From Salinicoccus sp. Bachu38 (lineage in GTDB: Bacteria > Bacillota > Bacilli > Staphylococcales > Salinicoccaceae): a stretch of DNA of 64,000 nt. The notes beneath the pieces were generated by a model that saw only the letters and a list, made by a program, of their open reading frames with translations, was not told where the DNA came from and made no database searches. Positions 25,617 to 34,349 of this stretch are shown here, piece after piece (the stretch's first letter is position 1; each line of letters begins with the position of its first letter). Location of the stretch: positions 2,356,001 to 2,420,000 of the forward strand of contig NZ_CP138333.2 in the NCBI RefSeq assembly GCF_038561955.2. Direction: 5' to 3'. A program made the translations under genes and the position numbers.

Positions 25617-27131
25617 TCATCTGATCTCGTCCATCCGGTTGTAGAATGGCTCCAGTGCCCGGCCGAGTTCGATATATACGCTCATGATCTCCTGGTACTT
25701 CATATATACCGCCTCATCCGGAACATATGCATCACTTTCGCCGACAAAATCTCCGGCCTCGTCCAGATCCTTCATTTCTCCGATGGCATACAATCCGAGC
25801 AGACAGGCGCCGAAGGCGCTGGATTCATATGATTTCGGTACGGTCAGCTGTTCGCCGAACACATCGGCCATGAGCTGCTTCCACATCTCGCTTCTGGCGA
25901 AACCGCCGCTTGCCTTGATGCTGCCCACGCTGTCCATCTGCTCCCGGAGTGCCAGATACACACTGTAGAGGTTGTAGACGACGCCTTCCATCGCGGCACG
26001 GATCATGTGCTTCCGTTCATGCGACAGTGTCAGACCGTAGAAGGAGCCGACCGCCTTGGCATTCCAGAGCGGCGCGCGTTCCCCTGCGAGATACGGGTGG
26101 AAGATGAGGCCATTGCTTCCCGGGCCGACATCCCTTGCTGCCTGTGTCATCACTTCATACGGGTCCTTGCCGGAGGACTCCGCTTCGCCGACTTCCTCCG
26201 TGCACAGTTCATCCCGGATCCACCGCAGGATGACACCGCCGTTGTTCACCGGCCCGCCGATGACATAGTGGCTATCCGTCAGATGGTAGCAGAACGTCCG
26301 CATCTTCACATCCGTCTTCGGCGCATCAATGACCGTACGGATGGCACCGCTTGTACCGATTGTGATCGCAATGTCCCCCTTCTGGATGGCATTGACACCG
26401 AGGTTCGCCAGCACGCCGTCACTCGCGCCGGCGATGATCTTCGTCTTCTCGGCGAGGCCGAGGTTCTGATGCATTTTATTCAGTGATGGATACACTTTCG
26501 TCGTATCGACGATATCCGGCAGCTGGGCTGTGTCCAGACCAAGGATTTCAAGCACTTCCGTGTCCCAGCGGGACGTTTCCAAGTTCATCATGCCCATGCT
26601 GCTGGCGACGGACTTGTCGACTTCATAGACACCGGTCAGGTGGTGCAGCACATATTCCTTGATGCCGACGACCTTGCCGATCCGGCTGTACATTTCGGGA
26701 TGCGCCGCCTTGAAATAAAGCAGCTTGATGAATGGGCTCATCGGGTGGACCGGTGTGCCGGTCCGCCTGTATATCCCGACGCCGCGTTCAGTATTCCATG
26801 CTTCCGCCACATCTTCACTGCGGCGGTCGGCCCAGGTGATGCATTCGGTCAGCCGGCTGCCTGACTTGTCGAGCAGGATCAGGCTGTGCATGGCGGATGA
26901 GCAGGATATGAACTCGATGCTGTTGCTGCAGCGGTTGCGCGCGACGAGTGCCTTGATCGCCTCCATCGACTTCTCCAGGATCTCATCCGGGTCCTGCTCC
27001 GCAATATGTACATTCGGGGTATGGAGCGGGTAGTGCTGCGTTTCCTTGTCTATGTATTCACCCGTTGTATTGAACAGCACCGCTTTTACTGCGGTCGTCC
27101 CCAGATCCAGACCCATCATATATTTCTTCAT
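25617..27131 (-). CDS. gntK: Gluconokinase (FGGY family)
   Basis: A 504-residue FGGY carbohydrate kinase. It starts MKKYMMGLDLGTTAVKAVLF, the phosphate-1 loop of the actin-like ATPase fold. TECITWADRRSEDVAEAWN is the substrate-side segment characteristic of gluconate and xylulose kinases, and IKASGGFARSEMWKQLMADV is the C-terminal adenosine motif. It phosphorylates gluconate to 6-phosphogluconate. An in-frame extension upstream lacks an RBS, whereas GGGGGAG lies five bases before the ATG at 27131. It stands downstream of the gluconate permease. Assignment over xylulokinase rests largely on this context. Confidence 0.85.
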   Translation of the reverse strand: MKKYMMGLDLGTTAVKAVLFNTTGEYIDKETQHYPLHTPNVHIAEQDPDEILEKSMEAIKALVARNRCSNSIEFISCSSAMHSLILLDKSGSRLTECITWADRRSEDVAEAWNTERGVGIYRRTGTPVHPMSPFIKLLYFKAAHPEMYSRIGKVVGIKEYVLHHLTGVYEVDKSVASSMGMMNLETSRWDTEVLEILGLDTAQLPDIVDTTKVYPSLNKMHQNLGLAEKTKIIAGASDGVLANLGVNAIQKGDIAITIGTSGAIRTVIDAPKTDVKMRTFCYHLTDSHYVIGGPVNNGGVILRWIRDELCTEEVGEAESSGKDPYEVMTQAARDVGPGSNGLIFHPYLAGERAPLWNAKAVGSFYGLTLSHERKHMIRAAMEGVVYNLYSVYLALREQMDSVGSIKASGGFARSEMWKQLMADVFGEQLTVPKSYESSAFGACLLGLYAIGEMKDLDEAGDFVGESDAYVPDEAVYMKYQEIMSVYIELGRALEPFYNRMDEIR

Positions 27132-27200
27132 GTCGACTCCCCCTTCATATTTTCCTATTGCTTCTATTATATGGCTTTTTGGCTGTGTATACAAAACACT

Positions 27201-27246
27201 AAGATTAGTACCACAGCGCCTGGTGGGGTCCTGTGGTACTAATCTT
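27201..27246. repeat. Long perfect hairpin between gntP and gntK
   Basis: AAGATTAGTACCACAG (27201-27216) is repeated in inverted orientation as CTGTGGTACTAATCTT (27231-27246), a perfect 16-base stem around a 14-base loop. No T run follows on the leftward strand, so it is not a classical terminator for gntP. It may be an RNA-stabilising element, a repeat-family copy or a protein site. Confidence 0.65.
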
Positions 27247-27273
27247 AAGAAAACCCCATGCTCAGCATGGGGT
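27247..27273 (-). terminator. Terminator after gntP
   Basis: ACCCCATG and CATGGGGT (27253-27273) pair around a 5-base loop; leftward the stem runs into GGGGTTTTCTT. It lies 14 bases after the gntP stop and may give partial termination before gntK. Confidence 0.65.
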
Positions 27274-27286
27274 GGAAAATTTTATT

Positions 27287-28648
27287 CTATATGAAAATGC
27301 TGATGATGAATACGACGACAAAGCCGGTCAGACCGATGATGGTCTCCATGACCGTCCACGATTTCAGCGTCTCCCCGGTGGTCATGCCGAAGAAGCGGTT
27401 GACCAGCCAGAAACCGGAGTCGTTGACGTGGGAGAGCACAGTCGCACCACTCGCAATGGCGATCGCAATCAGACCGAGTTCCGGCTGGCTGACCGGACTG
27501 ATGGAGATGATTGGTGCCATGAGGCCGGCACCTGTGACCATCGCAACCGTTGCAGACCCTTGGGCGACACGGACGAATGTCGTGATGACGAATGCCGCAA
27601 CCACAAGCGGCAGACCGGCACCGACAACGAGGTTGCCCATGACGTCACCGACACCACTCTGGATGAGGACTTCCTTGAAGACCCCACCGGCACCTGTGAT
27701 CAGGATGATGATCCCCGCAGGTTCGAGCGCTTTCGTCGCAATCTCCTGCACTTCGTCCCGAGTATAGCCGCGGCGTGTGCCGAGCAGCATGAACGTCAGG
27801 ACGACCGTGATGATCAGTGCAACGAATGGGTGACCGACGAACTGGATGCTTTCAGCGAACAGGTTCGTTGAATCTTCACCAACGATCGCACCTGTCACCG
27901 TGTTGGCCAGGATGAGCACAAGCGGAATCAGGATGAGTGAGAATACGAGCTTGAAGCTTGGCATGTCGCGCTCTTCACGCATCGCACTGACTTCATCATC
28001 CAGCTTCTGATAATCCGGAATGTCCAGATGGATCTTGCTCCCGATGAATTTACCGAAGACGGGACCCGCAAGGATCATGGCCGGGATACCAGCTGCGATA
28101 CCAAAGAGGATGACCCAGCCCAGGTCGACCCCGAGCATGGCTGCCACCGTCATCGGACCTGGTGTCGGCGGCACGAAACTGTGCGCCACCGCGAGACCGG
28201 CGAGCAGTGGAATACCGTAGTACAGCAGTGATTTCTTCGTCTTCATCGCGAGGGAGTAGACGATTGGAATCAGGATGACCAGCGCCACATCCAGGAAGAC
28301 CGGGATGGAGACGAGGAAGCCTGTAAAGCCGAGCGCCCACTGCGAGCGGCTCTCGCCGAACTTATCGATCAGTGTGAGGGCCAGGCGTTCGGCACCTCCG
28401 GATACTTTCAGTACTTCACCGAACATGGCGCCGAGTCCGACGACGACGGCGATGAAGCCGAGTGTGCCGCCCATGCCGGTTTCAATGACATCGATGATGT
28501 CCATCGGACTCATGCCTGTGGCCAGGCCGATGAAGAGTGATGCTATAAGTAGAGAAACGAATGCGTGAAGCTTGACCTTCATGATCAGAAACAGCAGTAA
28601 AGCGATTCCAAGGACGGTCGCAATGACCAGCCACATTTCATTAGACAT
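27287..28648 (-). CDS. gntP: Gluconate:H+ symporter (GntP family)
   Basis: A 453-residue permease with about twelve to fourteen spans. GntP landmarks are MGGTLGFIAVVVGLGAMFGE near residue 60, IPVFLDVALVILIPIVYSLA, VPPTPGPMTVAAMLGVDLG and the late SHVNDSGFWLVNRFFGMTTG. It imports gluconate or a related hexonate with protons. RBS AAAGGAGT. It follows the dehydratase gene by 20 bases and precedes gntK, separated from it by two hairpins. The decayed gene at the right end of the window belongs to the same family. Confidence 0.92.
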   Translation of the reverse strand: MSNEMWLVIATVLGIALLLFLIMKVKLHAFVSLLIASLFIGLATGMSPMDIIDVIETGMGGTLGFIAVVVGLGAMFGEVLKVSGGAERLALTLIDKFGESRSQWALGFTGFLVSIPVFLDVALVILIPIVYSLAMKTKKSLLYYGIPLLAGLAVAHSFVPPTPGPMTVAAMLGVDLGWVILFGIAAGIPAMILAGPVFGKFIGSKIHLDIPDYQKLDDEVSAMREERDMPSFKLVFSLILIPLVLILANTVTGAIVGEDSTNLFAESIQFVGHPFVALIITVVLTFMLLGTRRGYTRDEVQEIATKALEPAGIIILITGAGGVFKEVLIQSGVGDVMGNLVVGAGLPLVVAAFVITTFVRVAQGSATVAMVTGAGLMAPIISISPVSQPELGLIAIAIASGATVLSHVNDSGFWLVNRFFGMTTGETLKSWTVMETIIGLTGFVVVFIISIFI

Positions 28649-28668
28649 ATTCTATACTCCTTTCAGTT

Positions 28669-29817
28669 TTACCATTCTGCGATGCTGCCATCCTTGTGCG
28701 TCCATACCGGGTTTTTCCAGTTGTGCCCGGTCAGGCTGCGTTCCCTGACATAGTCTTCATCGATCTCGATGCCAAGCCCCGGCTTCTCCAGCACTTCGAC
28801 ATGTCCATCCGTATATTCGAAGACGGAAGCGTCGGTTACATAGTCCAGGATGTCGTTCCCCTTGTTGTAATGGATGCCGAGACTCTGCTCCTGGATGATG
28901 GCGTTGTGGCATGTCGCATCGACCTGGATGCATGCCGCAAGCGCAATCGGACCGAGTGGACAGTGTGGTGCAGCCGCCACATCATGGGCTTCCGCCATGG
29001 AGATGATCTTCTTGCACTCGGTGATGCCGCCGGCATGTGAGAGATCCGGCTGGATGATGTCGGCATATCCATCCTTGAGCAGCGTCTTGAACTGCCATTT
29101 TGAGAACATACGCTCTCCTGTAGCGATCGGGATGGATGTATGCATTGCAATATCCCTCAGATTCTCATTGTTTTCGGGCAGGGCCGGTTCCTCTATGAAC
29201 ATCGGCCGGAACTGTTCCAGTTCCTTCGCCAGCACTTTTGCCATCGGCTTATGTACACGGCCATGGAAGTCGATGCCGATGCCGAAGTCCTTGCCGCACA
29301 TCTCGCGGATGGATGCGACACGCTCGAGCACATCGTCGACCTTGCTGTAGCTGTCGATGTACTGCAGCTCTTCAGTGGCATTCATCTTCACGGCCGTAAT
29401 GCCCTGATCCTTCAGTTCGAGGGATGCCGCTCCGACGTCCAGCGGGCGGTCGCCGCCGACCCAGGAGTAGATCTTGATCCGCTCACGCGCCTTGCCGCCG
29501 AGCAGCTGATGGATCGGCGCATTGTAGTACTTCCCTTTGATATCCCACAGCGCCTGGTCGATACCGGCCAGGGCGCTCATCAGGATCGGGCCGCCCCGAT
29601 AGAAGCCGGCGCGGTACAGTTCATTCCATATGCCTTCGATATTCATCGGATCCTTGCCGATGATCGTATCCATCAGTTCGTGAACGGCCGCCTTGACCGT
29701 CGCTGCCTTGCCTTCGATGACCGGCTCACCCCAGCCGACGAGACCATCGTCCGTTTCGACTTTGAGGAAGAGCCATCTGGGCGGTACCGTAAACAGTTCA
29801 TAGCTTTTTATTTTCAT
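28669..29817 (-). CDS. dgoD: Galactonate dehydratase-like enzyme (enolase superfamily)
   Basis: A 382-residue protein of the mandelate racemase/galactonate dehydratase group. The N-terminal capping domain begins [20 protein letters not shown]. The barrel supplies metal ligands Asp in [14 protein letters not shown], Glu in [12 protein letters not shown] and Glu in PIATGERMF; the bases are the His in HGRVHKP and the His in [10 protein letters not shown]. This set is characteristic of DgoD, which dehydrates D-galactonate to 2-keto-3-deoxygalactonate, though gluconate or other hexonates cannot be excluded. It starts one base after the aldolase stop and uses GAGGTG at the end of that gene as its RBS. 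Confidence 0.88.
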   Translation of the reverse strand: MKIKSYELFTVPPRWLFLKVETDDGLVGWGEPVIEGKAATVKAAVHELMDTIIGKDPMNIEGIWNELYRAGFYRGGPILMSALAGIDQALWDIKGKYYNAPIHQLLGGKARERIKIYSWVGGDRPLDVGAASLELKDQGITAVKMNATEELQYIDSYSKVDDVLERVASIREMCGKDFGIGIDFHGRVHKPMAKVLAKELEQFRPMFIEEPALPENNENLRDIAMHTSIPIATGERMFSKWQFKTLLKDGYADIIQPDLSHAGGITECKKIISMAEAHDVAAAPHCPLGPIALAACIQVDATCHNAIIQEQSLGIHYNKGNDILDYVTDASVFEYTDGHVEVLEKPGLGIEIDEDYVRERSLTGHNWKNPVWTHKDGSIAEW

Positions 29818-29818
29818 C

Positions 29819-30445
29819 CTAATTCACCTCGGCTTTCAGTTTCTGTACACGTTCACCGATTTCTGCAAGAAGTGCATCATCGACCGTACGTTTCGACGGC
29901 ACCAGGGCGGAATTGATGCCGACCGCCTGGGCGCCTGCATCAAAGTAGGTCCTGATGTTGTCCGTATTCACTCCGCCTGTCGGGAGCAGCACCAGGTCAT
30001 CCATCGGTGCAAGCACATCCTTGATATAGCCTGCCCCCAGCTGTCCGGCAGGGAACACTTTAATCATCTTAGCGCCGGCCAGGTAGGCCTCATAGATCTC
30101 CGTTGGCGTGTAGCAGCCTGGAATATAGAGGATGCCACGGGCTTTGGCGTATTGGAGCACACGTTCACCGTATGCCGGCGCGAGCAGAAATTGGACACCG
30201 ATGTCCACACAGGCCTTCGCAGCCTCCACCGTCAGCACCGTTCCGGCACCAAGGATGATTTCATCACCAAATTTTTCTTTGAGCACCTTGAGGGTCTCCT
30301 TCGCATTCGGGGAGTTGAGCGCCACTTCGATGACCCTGAAATTATTCTTTACAAGGGTATCGACGATCTTCACCGCCTCCTCCGTATCATATCCGCGCAG
30401 TATGCCAATCATCTTATGGTCCTTTATCCTGCCAAGTACTGTCAT
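29819..30445 (-). CDS. 2-dehydro-3-deoxy-phosphogluconate/galactonate aldolase
   Basis: A 208-residue class I aldolase of the KDPG family. Visible catalytic residues are E40 in [11 protein letters not shown] and the Schiff-base K129 in [25 protein letters not shown] and [11 protein letters not shown] are the flanking conserved loops. It splits 2-keto-3-deoxy-6-phospho-hexonates into pyruvate and glyceraldehyde 3-phosphate. Together with the kinase upstream and the dehydratase downstream it completes a hexonate route to central metabolism. RBS AGGTGGG. It is 11 bases after kdgK. Confidence 0.9.
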   Translation of the reverse strand: MTVLGRIKDHKMIGILRGYDTEEAVKIVDTLVKNNFRVIEVALNSPNAKETLKVLKEKFGDEIILGAGTVLTVEAAKACVDIGVQFLLAPAYGERVLQYAKARGILYIPGCYTPTEIYEAYLAGAKMIKVFPAGQLGAGYIKDVLAPMDDLVLLPTGGVNTDNIRTYFDAGAQAVGINSALVPSKRTVDDALLAEIGERVQKLKAEVN

Positions 30446-30456
30446 TGATATCCCAC

Positions 30457-31404
30457 CTATCTTTTTACTTTTTCATCCTCATTTGCGTCAAGCATTGCTT
30501 CTATCGTCCCTCTTGAAGGAAAGCCCTGGTAATCCCCGACGAACTGGGTGATGTAGCCGCCGAGGAAGCAGGCGGTCCGGATCATTTCGCGGGGCGGCGT
30601 GTCCTCGAGTATGCCAGAGACCACGCCGGCTGCGAATGCATCGCCTGCGCCGACCGGGTCTATTTCGTCAAACTGTTTCGGATTGTCTACCTTGCCGCGC
30701 TTTCCATCGATATCGTACAGTGCCCCCGACTTGCCAAGCTTGATGATGGTGTTGCCACAACCGAGGCTCCTGAACTTCTCCATGGCTTCATCGAAATCCT
30801 GATGCCCAAGCAGTATTTCGATCTCCTGCTTTCCAGCAATGAGATAGTCCACATGAGGGAGGAATTCGAGGATCGTCGCGCGTGCCGCTGATTCAGACCA
30901 CATCTTGAGCCGGATATTCGGATCGAACACGACCTTCACTTCCTCATCGAGCGCCCGCACCACATTGAAAAGCATTTCTTTCGTCTGTGCGCTCAATGAA
31001 AGTGTGATGCCGGTCAGATAGAGCACCTTCGCCCGGTTGATCGCATCCATGTCGATATGATTCATCGTCATGCGGCTTGCCGCAGAGTTTTCACGGTAAT
31101 ATGTGACATCCACCGATCCGTCGGGTGAAATCTGCTTGAAAAATACACCTGTGCGGTCATCCGTCATGCTGACGGACGTCGTATCCACCTGCTCCGCGCG
31201 CACCTTGTGCAGTATGAACTCTCCGAGCTCGTCGGTGCCGAGCGCCGATATCCACGACGTCTTATGCCCCAGGCGGCTGAGTCCGACCAGCGTGTTCGTC
31301 TCCGCCCCGGCGACGAATGGTTTGAACCCATCCGCATGCCGTATGTAGCCCGAGGGTTCATTGACCAGTGCCACCATCGATTCTCCAATTGCGACTACAT
31401 CCAT
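30457..31404 (-). CDS. kdgK: 2-dehydro-3-deoxygluconokinase (PfkB family)
   Basis: A 315-residue ribokinase-type sugar kinase. It starts MDVVAIGESMVALVNEPSGY, has the VAGAETNTLVGLSRLGHKTSW segment (PfkB signature 1 region, here with AET), and ends with DPVGAGDAFAAGVVSG, which carries the catalytic Asp and anion hole. It phosphorylates 2-keto-3-deoxy-hexonates. A long in-frame extension upstream overlaps the IclR gene and lacks an RBS; the ATG at 31404 has AGGAGGTG at proper distance and overlaps the IclR stop by ten bases. Confidence 0.9.
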   Translation of the reverse strand: MDVVAIGESMVALVNEPSGYIRHADGFKPFVAGAETNTLVGLSRLGHKTSWISALGTDELGEFILHKVRAEQVDTTSVSMTDDRTGVFFKQISPDGSVDVTYYRENSAASRMTMNHIDMDAINRAKVLYLTGITLSLSAQTKEMLFNVVRALDEEVKVVFDPNIRLKMWSESAARATILEFLPHVDYLIAGKQEIEILLGHQDFDEAMEKFRSLGCGNTIIKLGKSGALYDIDGKRGKVDNPKQFDEIDPVGAGDAFAAGVVSGILEDTPPREMIRTACFLGGYITQFVGDYQGFPSRGTIEAMLDANEDEKVKR

Positions 31405-32162
31405 TTTTCCACACCTCCTGTAAATCCTTGGGTTTCTGATATTTCCTTTGCTGCCTGTGTCACGATGCCCACAATTTTTTCTCTTTTTCCAAGCATCCTC
31501 GGCTTTGACCCTGCGCAGCTGATCGCTGCCGTCATTCCGCCTTGTTCCCCATATATGGGCGCGGAGATGCAATAGACGCCGAGATCATTCTCCTCATCAT
31601 CAATGGCATACCCCTGTTCGCGGTACTCCGCCGTCTCTTTTTTGAGTGCTTCCCGGTCCGTGATGGTCTTTTCAGTGTAGGCATCCAGCGAAATCATTTC
31701 GAGCAGCGAGGTTCTGATGTCACCGCTTTCAAAAGAAAGGAAAGCTTTGCCAAGGCCCGTGCAGTGCAGCGGCTTGCGCATGCCCGGCTGGGCGGTGGTG
31801 CGTGCAGAATCTTCACTGTCCACTTTGGCCAGGTAGATGATTTCATCCGCCGAACGTATCGCAAGGAATACCGTTTCACCCGTCTTCATCGCCGCATCCC
31901 TCAGAATCTCGATGCTCGCGCTATAGATGTCGTTGCTCGTGCGTGCCTTGTTGCCCGCGATGATCAGCTTGTGTCCGAGTTTGTAGATGTTGCCTTCCGA
32001 CTTGTTCAGATAGCCTTTATTGACCATCGTCAGAAGCAGCTGAGACATGCTGCTCTTCGGAATCTCCAGTTCCTTGGAGAGCGCCATCAGAGAAACGCCA
32101 CCTTCAATCTTTGTCAGATATTCGATGATATCCAGTACCCTTTCCGCCGACTTGACCGACAT
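31395..32162 (-). CDS. IclR-family regulator of the hexonate operon
   Basis: A 255-residue IclR protein. The N-terminal winged helix (VLDIIEYLTKIEGGVSLMAL, then LEIPKSSMSQLLLTMVNKGY) occupies about residues 8-60, and the effector domain contains GMRKPLHCTGLGKAFLSF and LGVYCISAPIYGEQGGMTAA, typical of KdgR-like regulators that sense KDG-type sugars acids. As first gene of the operon, with an inverted repeat between its promoter and start, it is probably autoregulated. RBS GAGGAGGTG. Confidence 0.9.
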   Translation of the reverse strand: MSVKSAERVLDIIEYLTKIEGGVSLMALSKELEIPKSSMSQLLLTMVNKGYLNKSEGNIYKLGHKLIIAGNKARTSNDIYSASIEILRDAAMKTGETVFLAIRSADEIIYLAKVDSEDSARTTAQPGMRKPLHCTGLGKAFLSFESGDIRTSLLEMISLDAYTEKTITDREALKKETAEYREQGYAIDDEENDLGVYCISAPIYGEQGGMTAAISCAGSKPRMLGKREKIVGIVTQAAKEISETQGFTGGVEKWM

Positions 32163-32188
32163 GGCGTCACCTCCTCGTCATTATAGTT

Positions 32189-32219
32189 TTCATATGTAAA
32201 CGGTGTTCCTGTATATGAA
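32189..32219. promoter_or_regulatory. Candidate IclR operator
   Basis: TTCATAT (32189-32195) and ATATGAA (32213-32219) are perfect inverted arms 17 bases apart, lying between the promoter and the IclR start, where a bound regulator could block transcription. Confidence 0.4.
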
Positions 32220-32228
32220 CTTAATGCT

Positions 32229-32257
32229 AATATAATACTTGATATTCCTTCTGTCAA
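32229..32257 (-). promoter_or_regulatory. Promoter of the IclR-kdgK-aldolase-dgoD-gntP operon
   Basis: Leftward strand: consensus -35 TTGACA (32257-32252), a 17-base spacer and -10 TATATT (32234-32229). It is 67 bases upstream of the IclR ATG and is the best promoter in the middle of the window. Confidence 0.75.
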
Positions 32258-32289
32258 TGAAAAATGTAAGGGCTTGCATCATTTTTTCA

Positions 32290-32330
32290 GAATGCAAACA
32301 GCACCTGTTCCGGAATCGAACAGGTGCTGC
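32290..32330 (-). terminator. Terminator of the symporter operon
   Basis: CAGCACCTGTTC (32299-32310) pairs with GAACAGGTGCTG (32318-32329). The leftward strand continues TTTGCATT. The stem is strong, the T run short. Confidence 0.7.
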
Positions 32331-32414
32331 CAATTTGAATGGATATGACGTTGATATATGGGTAACTGTACTTCGCTCCGTGCGCCACTGAGGGGTGTAG
32401 CACGCCTGCTCTCC

Positions 32415-33920
32415 CTACCTCACTGACTGGGTGGCTTCCTGGCCATCGACCTGGGCTACTGCATCCTTTGCCGGGGCAGTACCGAAAGCGAAACTGCCGG
32501 CGACATAGATGATCAGATTGATGATGAGCCCCCATACACCGCTGAAGATGCCAAGTGGCGTCAGGCCAGCAAATGTGAATATCGCCGCAACGAGTGCACC
32601 GGTGAGCATGCCGGCAAACACGGATTTTGCATGGCTCCGTTCCCAGTAGAGGCCCAGTATGATGGCCGGTGCCACCTGGACGAGAATCTCAAGCTTAAGG
32701 ACAAAAACCTGATACAGTGTGCCAGGTGGATTCCATGCGATCATCAGCAGGAATGCGACCGCGATGACCCCGACGATTTTGCCGACGAGGATCTTCCTGT
32801 TGTCGGAAGCCTCCCTATTGATGTAGCGTCCGTATATATCCTTCGATACGATGGATGAGAATGTCAGCAGTACGGAATCGGCGGTGGAGACGATGGCTGC
32901 AATGATGCCGCCGAACAGGAGCACCATCGCGATGTAGAAGATGATGTGCTCATTGGCGATGGCACTGGCCATCATGCCGACGATCTGTTCGGATTCCTCC
33001 ACACTGAGGTCCGGGAAGGCGGTATAGGCAAGGATTCCGATGACGAATACGACTCCGGCCGTTACAAATGGCATCCATGCCATCTGCGTAAGGGACCGCT
33101 TGAGTGCCCGTTCACTTTTGGCGGAGAAGATCCGCTGTATGGCATTCGGGTAGACTGCCGCCCCGATGCCGACCAGGATGAGGAAGTTGCTCCACCGGAC
33201 CAGTCCGCCGCCCTCCGGCACCCCGAGGTTCTCAGGGGAGTATGTGCGGATGTAGTCTCCGGCCGCCGGCAGACCGCCGAAGTAGACGATCGTACCGATC
33301 AGCAGCATGAATACGCCGACGAGCAGTGCGATGCCCTGCATCGTATCGGTATAGGCTACGGAACGCATGCCGCCGAGCCAGCCGTATACCACCATGATGA
33401 CGATGAAGAAGATGACGCCTGCCTGGTACGGCACCGTGCCGCCTGTCAGCCCTGCGACACCCTGGCCGATTGCGATCAGCTGCTCGAGCAGGAAGTTGCC
33501 GAGGGCATACAGCATGATGATTGCAGCGAGTATGGAGACCGCCTTGGAATTGAACTTCATTTCCAGCCAGTCCACCGGTGTCACGATGTTGTGCTTCTTG
33601 CTCAGTTTGTACATCCTCGGCGCAAACAGCAGATAGACGAGAATGATCATGATGAAGAACGGGATGCTCACGAGGTTTGCATACCCGACGCGGTACGCCT
33701 CTGCTGAATAGCCGATGACGGTATTTCCGCTGTATTGGGTGGCAAAGAAAGTGAAGAACAGGACCATCGTCCCGAGTCCCCTGCCTCCGAGATAATATTC
33801 TTCCAGACTGCTATGTACGTTCCTGTTCCTCATATACGTCCCGACACCGATCAGCAGCATGATGATGCCGTAGAAAAGCATGATCAGAATGCCGGATGTC
33901 CCTGAAAAGGCCAGTTCCAT
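32415..33920 (-). CDS. Sodium:solute symporter family transporter
   Basis: A 501-residue SSS protein with about thirteen spans: SLEEYYLGGRGLGTMVLFFT after the first helix, GWLGGMRSVAYTDTMQGIAL near residue 190 (the SSS signature region) and VSTADSVLLTFSSIVSKDIY near residue 345, which contains residues lining the sodium site in this family. The substrate is unknown; the position before the hexonate operon and a cre upstream suggest a sugar acid or other carbon source. Its ATG directly abuts the stop of the 80-residue partner gene (TAGATG). Confidence 0.88.
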   Translation of the reverse strand: MELAFSGTSGILIMLFYGIIMLLIGVGTYMRNRNVHSSLEEYYLGGRGLGTMVLFFTFFATQYSGNTVIGYSAEAYRVGYANLVSIPFFIMIILVYLLFAPRMYKLSKKHNIVTPVDWLEMKFNSKAVSILAAIIMLYALGNFLLEQLIAIGQGVAGLTGGTVPYQAGVIFFIVIMVVYGWLGGMRSVAYTDTMQGIALLVGVFMLLIGTIVYFGGLPAAGDYIRTYSPENLGVPEGGGLVRWSNFLILVGIGAAVYPNAIQRIFSAKSERALKRSLTQMAWMPFVTAGVVFVIGILAYTAFPDLSVEESEQIVGMMASAIANEHIIFYIAMVLLFGGIIAAIVSTADSVLLTFSSIVSKDIYGRYINREASDNRKILVGKIVGVIAVAFLLMIAWNPPGTLYQVFVLKLEILVQVAPAIILGLYWERSHAKSVFAGMLTGALVAAIFTFAGLTPLGIFSGVWGLIINLIIYVAGSFAFGTAPAKDAVAQVDGQEATQSVR

Positions 33921-34163
33921 CTACTTCTCCTCCTCTCCTGATTCTTCTTCGTCCTCGACATCCCAATGATACCGGATGACATACGTGATATAGAGCGACA
34001 GTACGACCGTCACTCCCATGATCACCAGTGCCCAGAGCGGCACACCATAGACCAGCACTGGGTCTCCGGACGGAAAATACCAGGGATTCAACAGGATGAA
34101 AATGATGAGGAACCCAATCCATATCCTGTAGTTCATAATCGGTTCCCGTGTTTTCTGTTTCAT
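33921..34163 (-). CDS. Small membrane partner of the symporter (DUF3311-like)
   Basis: An 80-residue protein with two hydrophobic helices: WIGFLIIFILLNPWYFPSG and VPLWALVIMGVTVVLSLYIT, and an acidic tail (VEDEEESGEEEK). Genes of this size and layout (DUF3311, YhdT-type) stand directly before SSS transporters in many bacteria and are taken as accessory subunits. The ATG at 34163 was chosen because AAGGAAGGTGAG lies before it. The family name is suggested by layout and position rather than by a secure sequence match. Confidence 0.65.
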   Translation of the reverse strand: MKQKTREPIMNYRIWIGFLIIFILLNPWYFPSGDPVLVYGVPLWALVIMGVTVVLSLYITYVIRYHWDVEDEEESGEEEK

Positions 34164-34280
34164 CTGCTCACCTTCCTTATGATTGGTTCGAGGCCCGCCC
34201 CAGAGCGGATGCCAAGATATAATTACCGATACATTAACACTTCCACACAAAATATTCTACATTTTCTGAATTTTTATCTA

Positions 34281-34295
34281 ATGAAATCGTTTTCA
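34281..34295 (+). promoter_or_regulatory. cre site upstream of the symporter operon
   Basis: ATGAAATCGTTTTCA matches the staphylococcal cre pattern at all positions. It lies about 120 bases before the start of the small partner gene and 17 bases from the terminator of the next leftward gene. Confidence 0.55.
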
Positions 34296-34303
34296 TAAAG
34301 GAA

Positions 34304-34332
34304 AATAAAAAACCCGGCTGACTGAGCCGGGT
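34304..34332 (-). terminator. Terminator of the NAD(P)-binding protein gene
   Basis: ACCCGGCT (34312-34319) pairs with AGCCGGGT (34325-34332) around a 5-base loop; leftward it is followed by TTTTTTATTTT. Confidence 0.88.
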
Positions 34333-34349
34333 CGATCATCGATATGATT

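Noticed and set aside
27253-27273. Subterminal hairpin of an IS200/IS605-type element
   Set aside because: The CCCCATGC hairpin resembles such ends, but no TnpA or TnpB reading frame or second end is nearby; terminator is the simpler reading.
29140-29916. A 258-codon + frame across the dgoD/aldolase junction
   Set aside because: It crosses two well-supported leftward genes and lacks a start site; antisense artefact.
32946-33707. A 253-codon + frame rich in Asp, His and Arg
   Set aside because: It is the antisense shadow of the sodium:solute symporter; the composition is typical of the complement of a membrane-protein gene.
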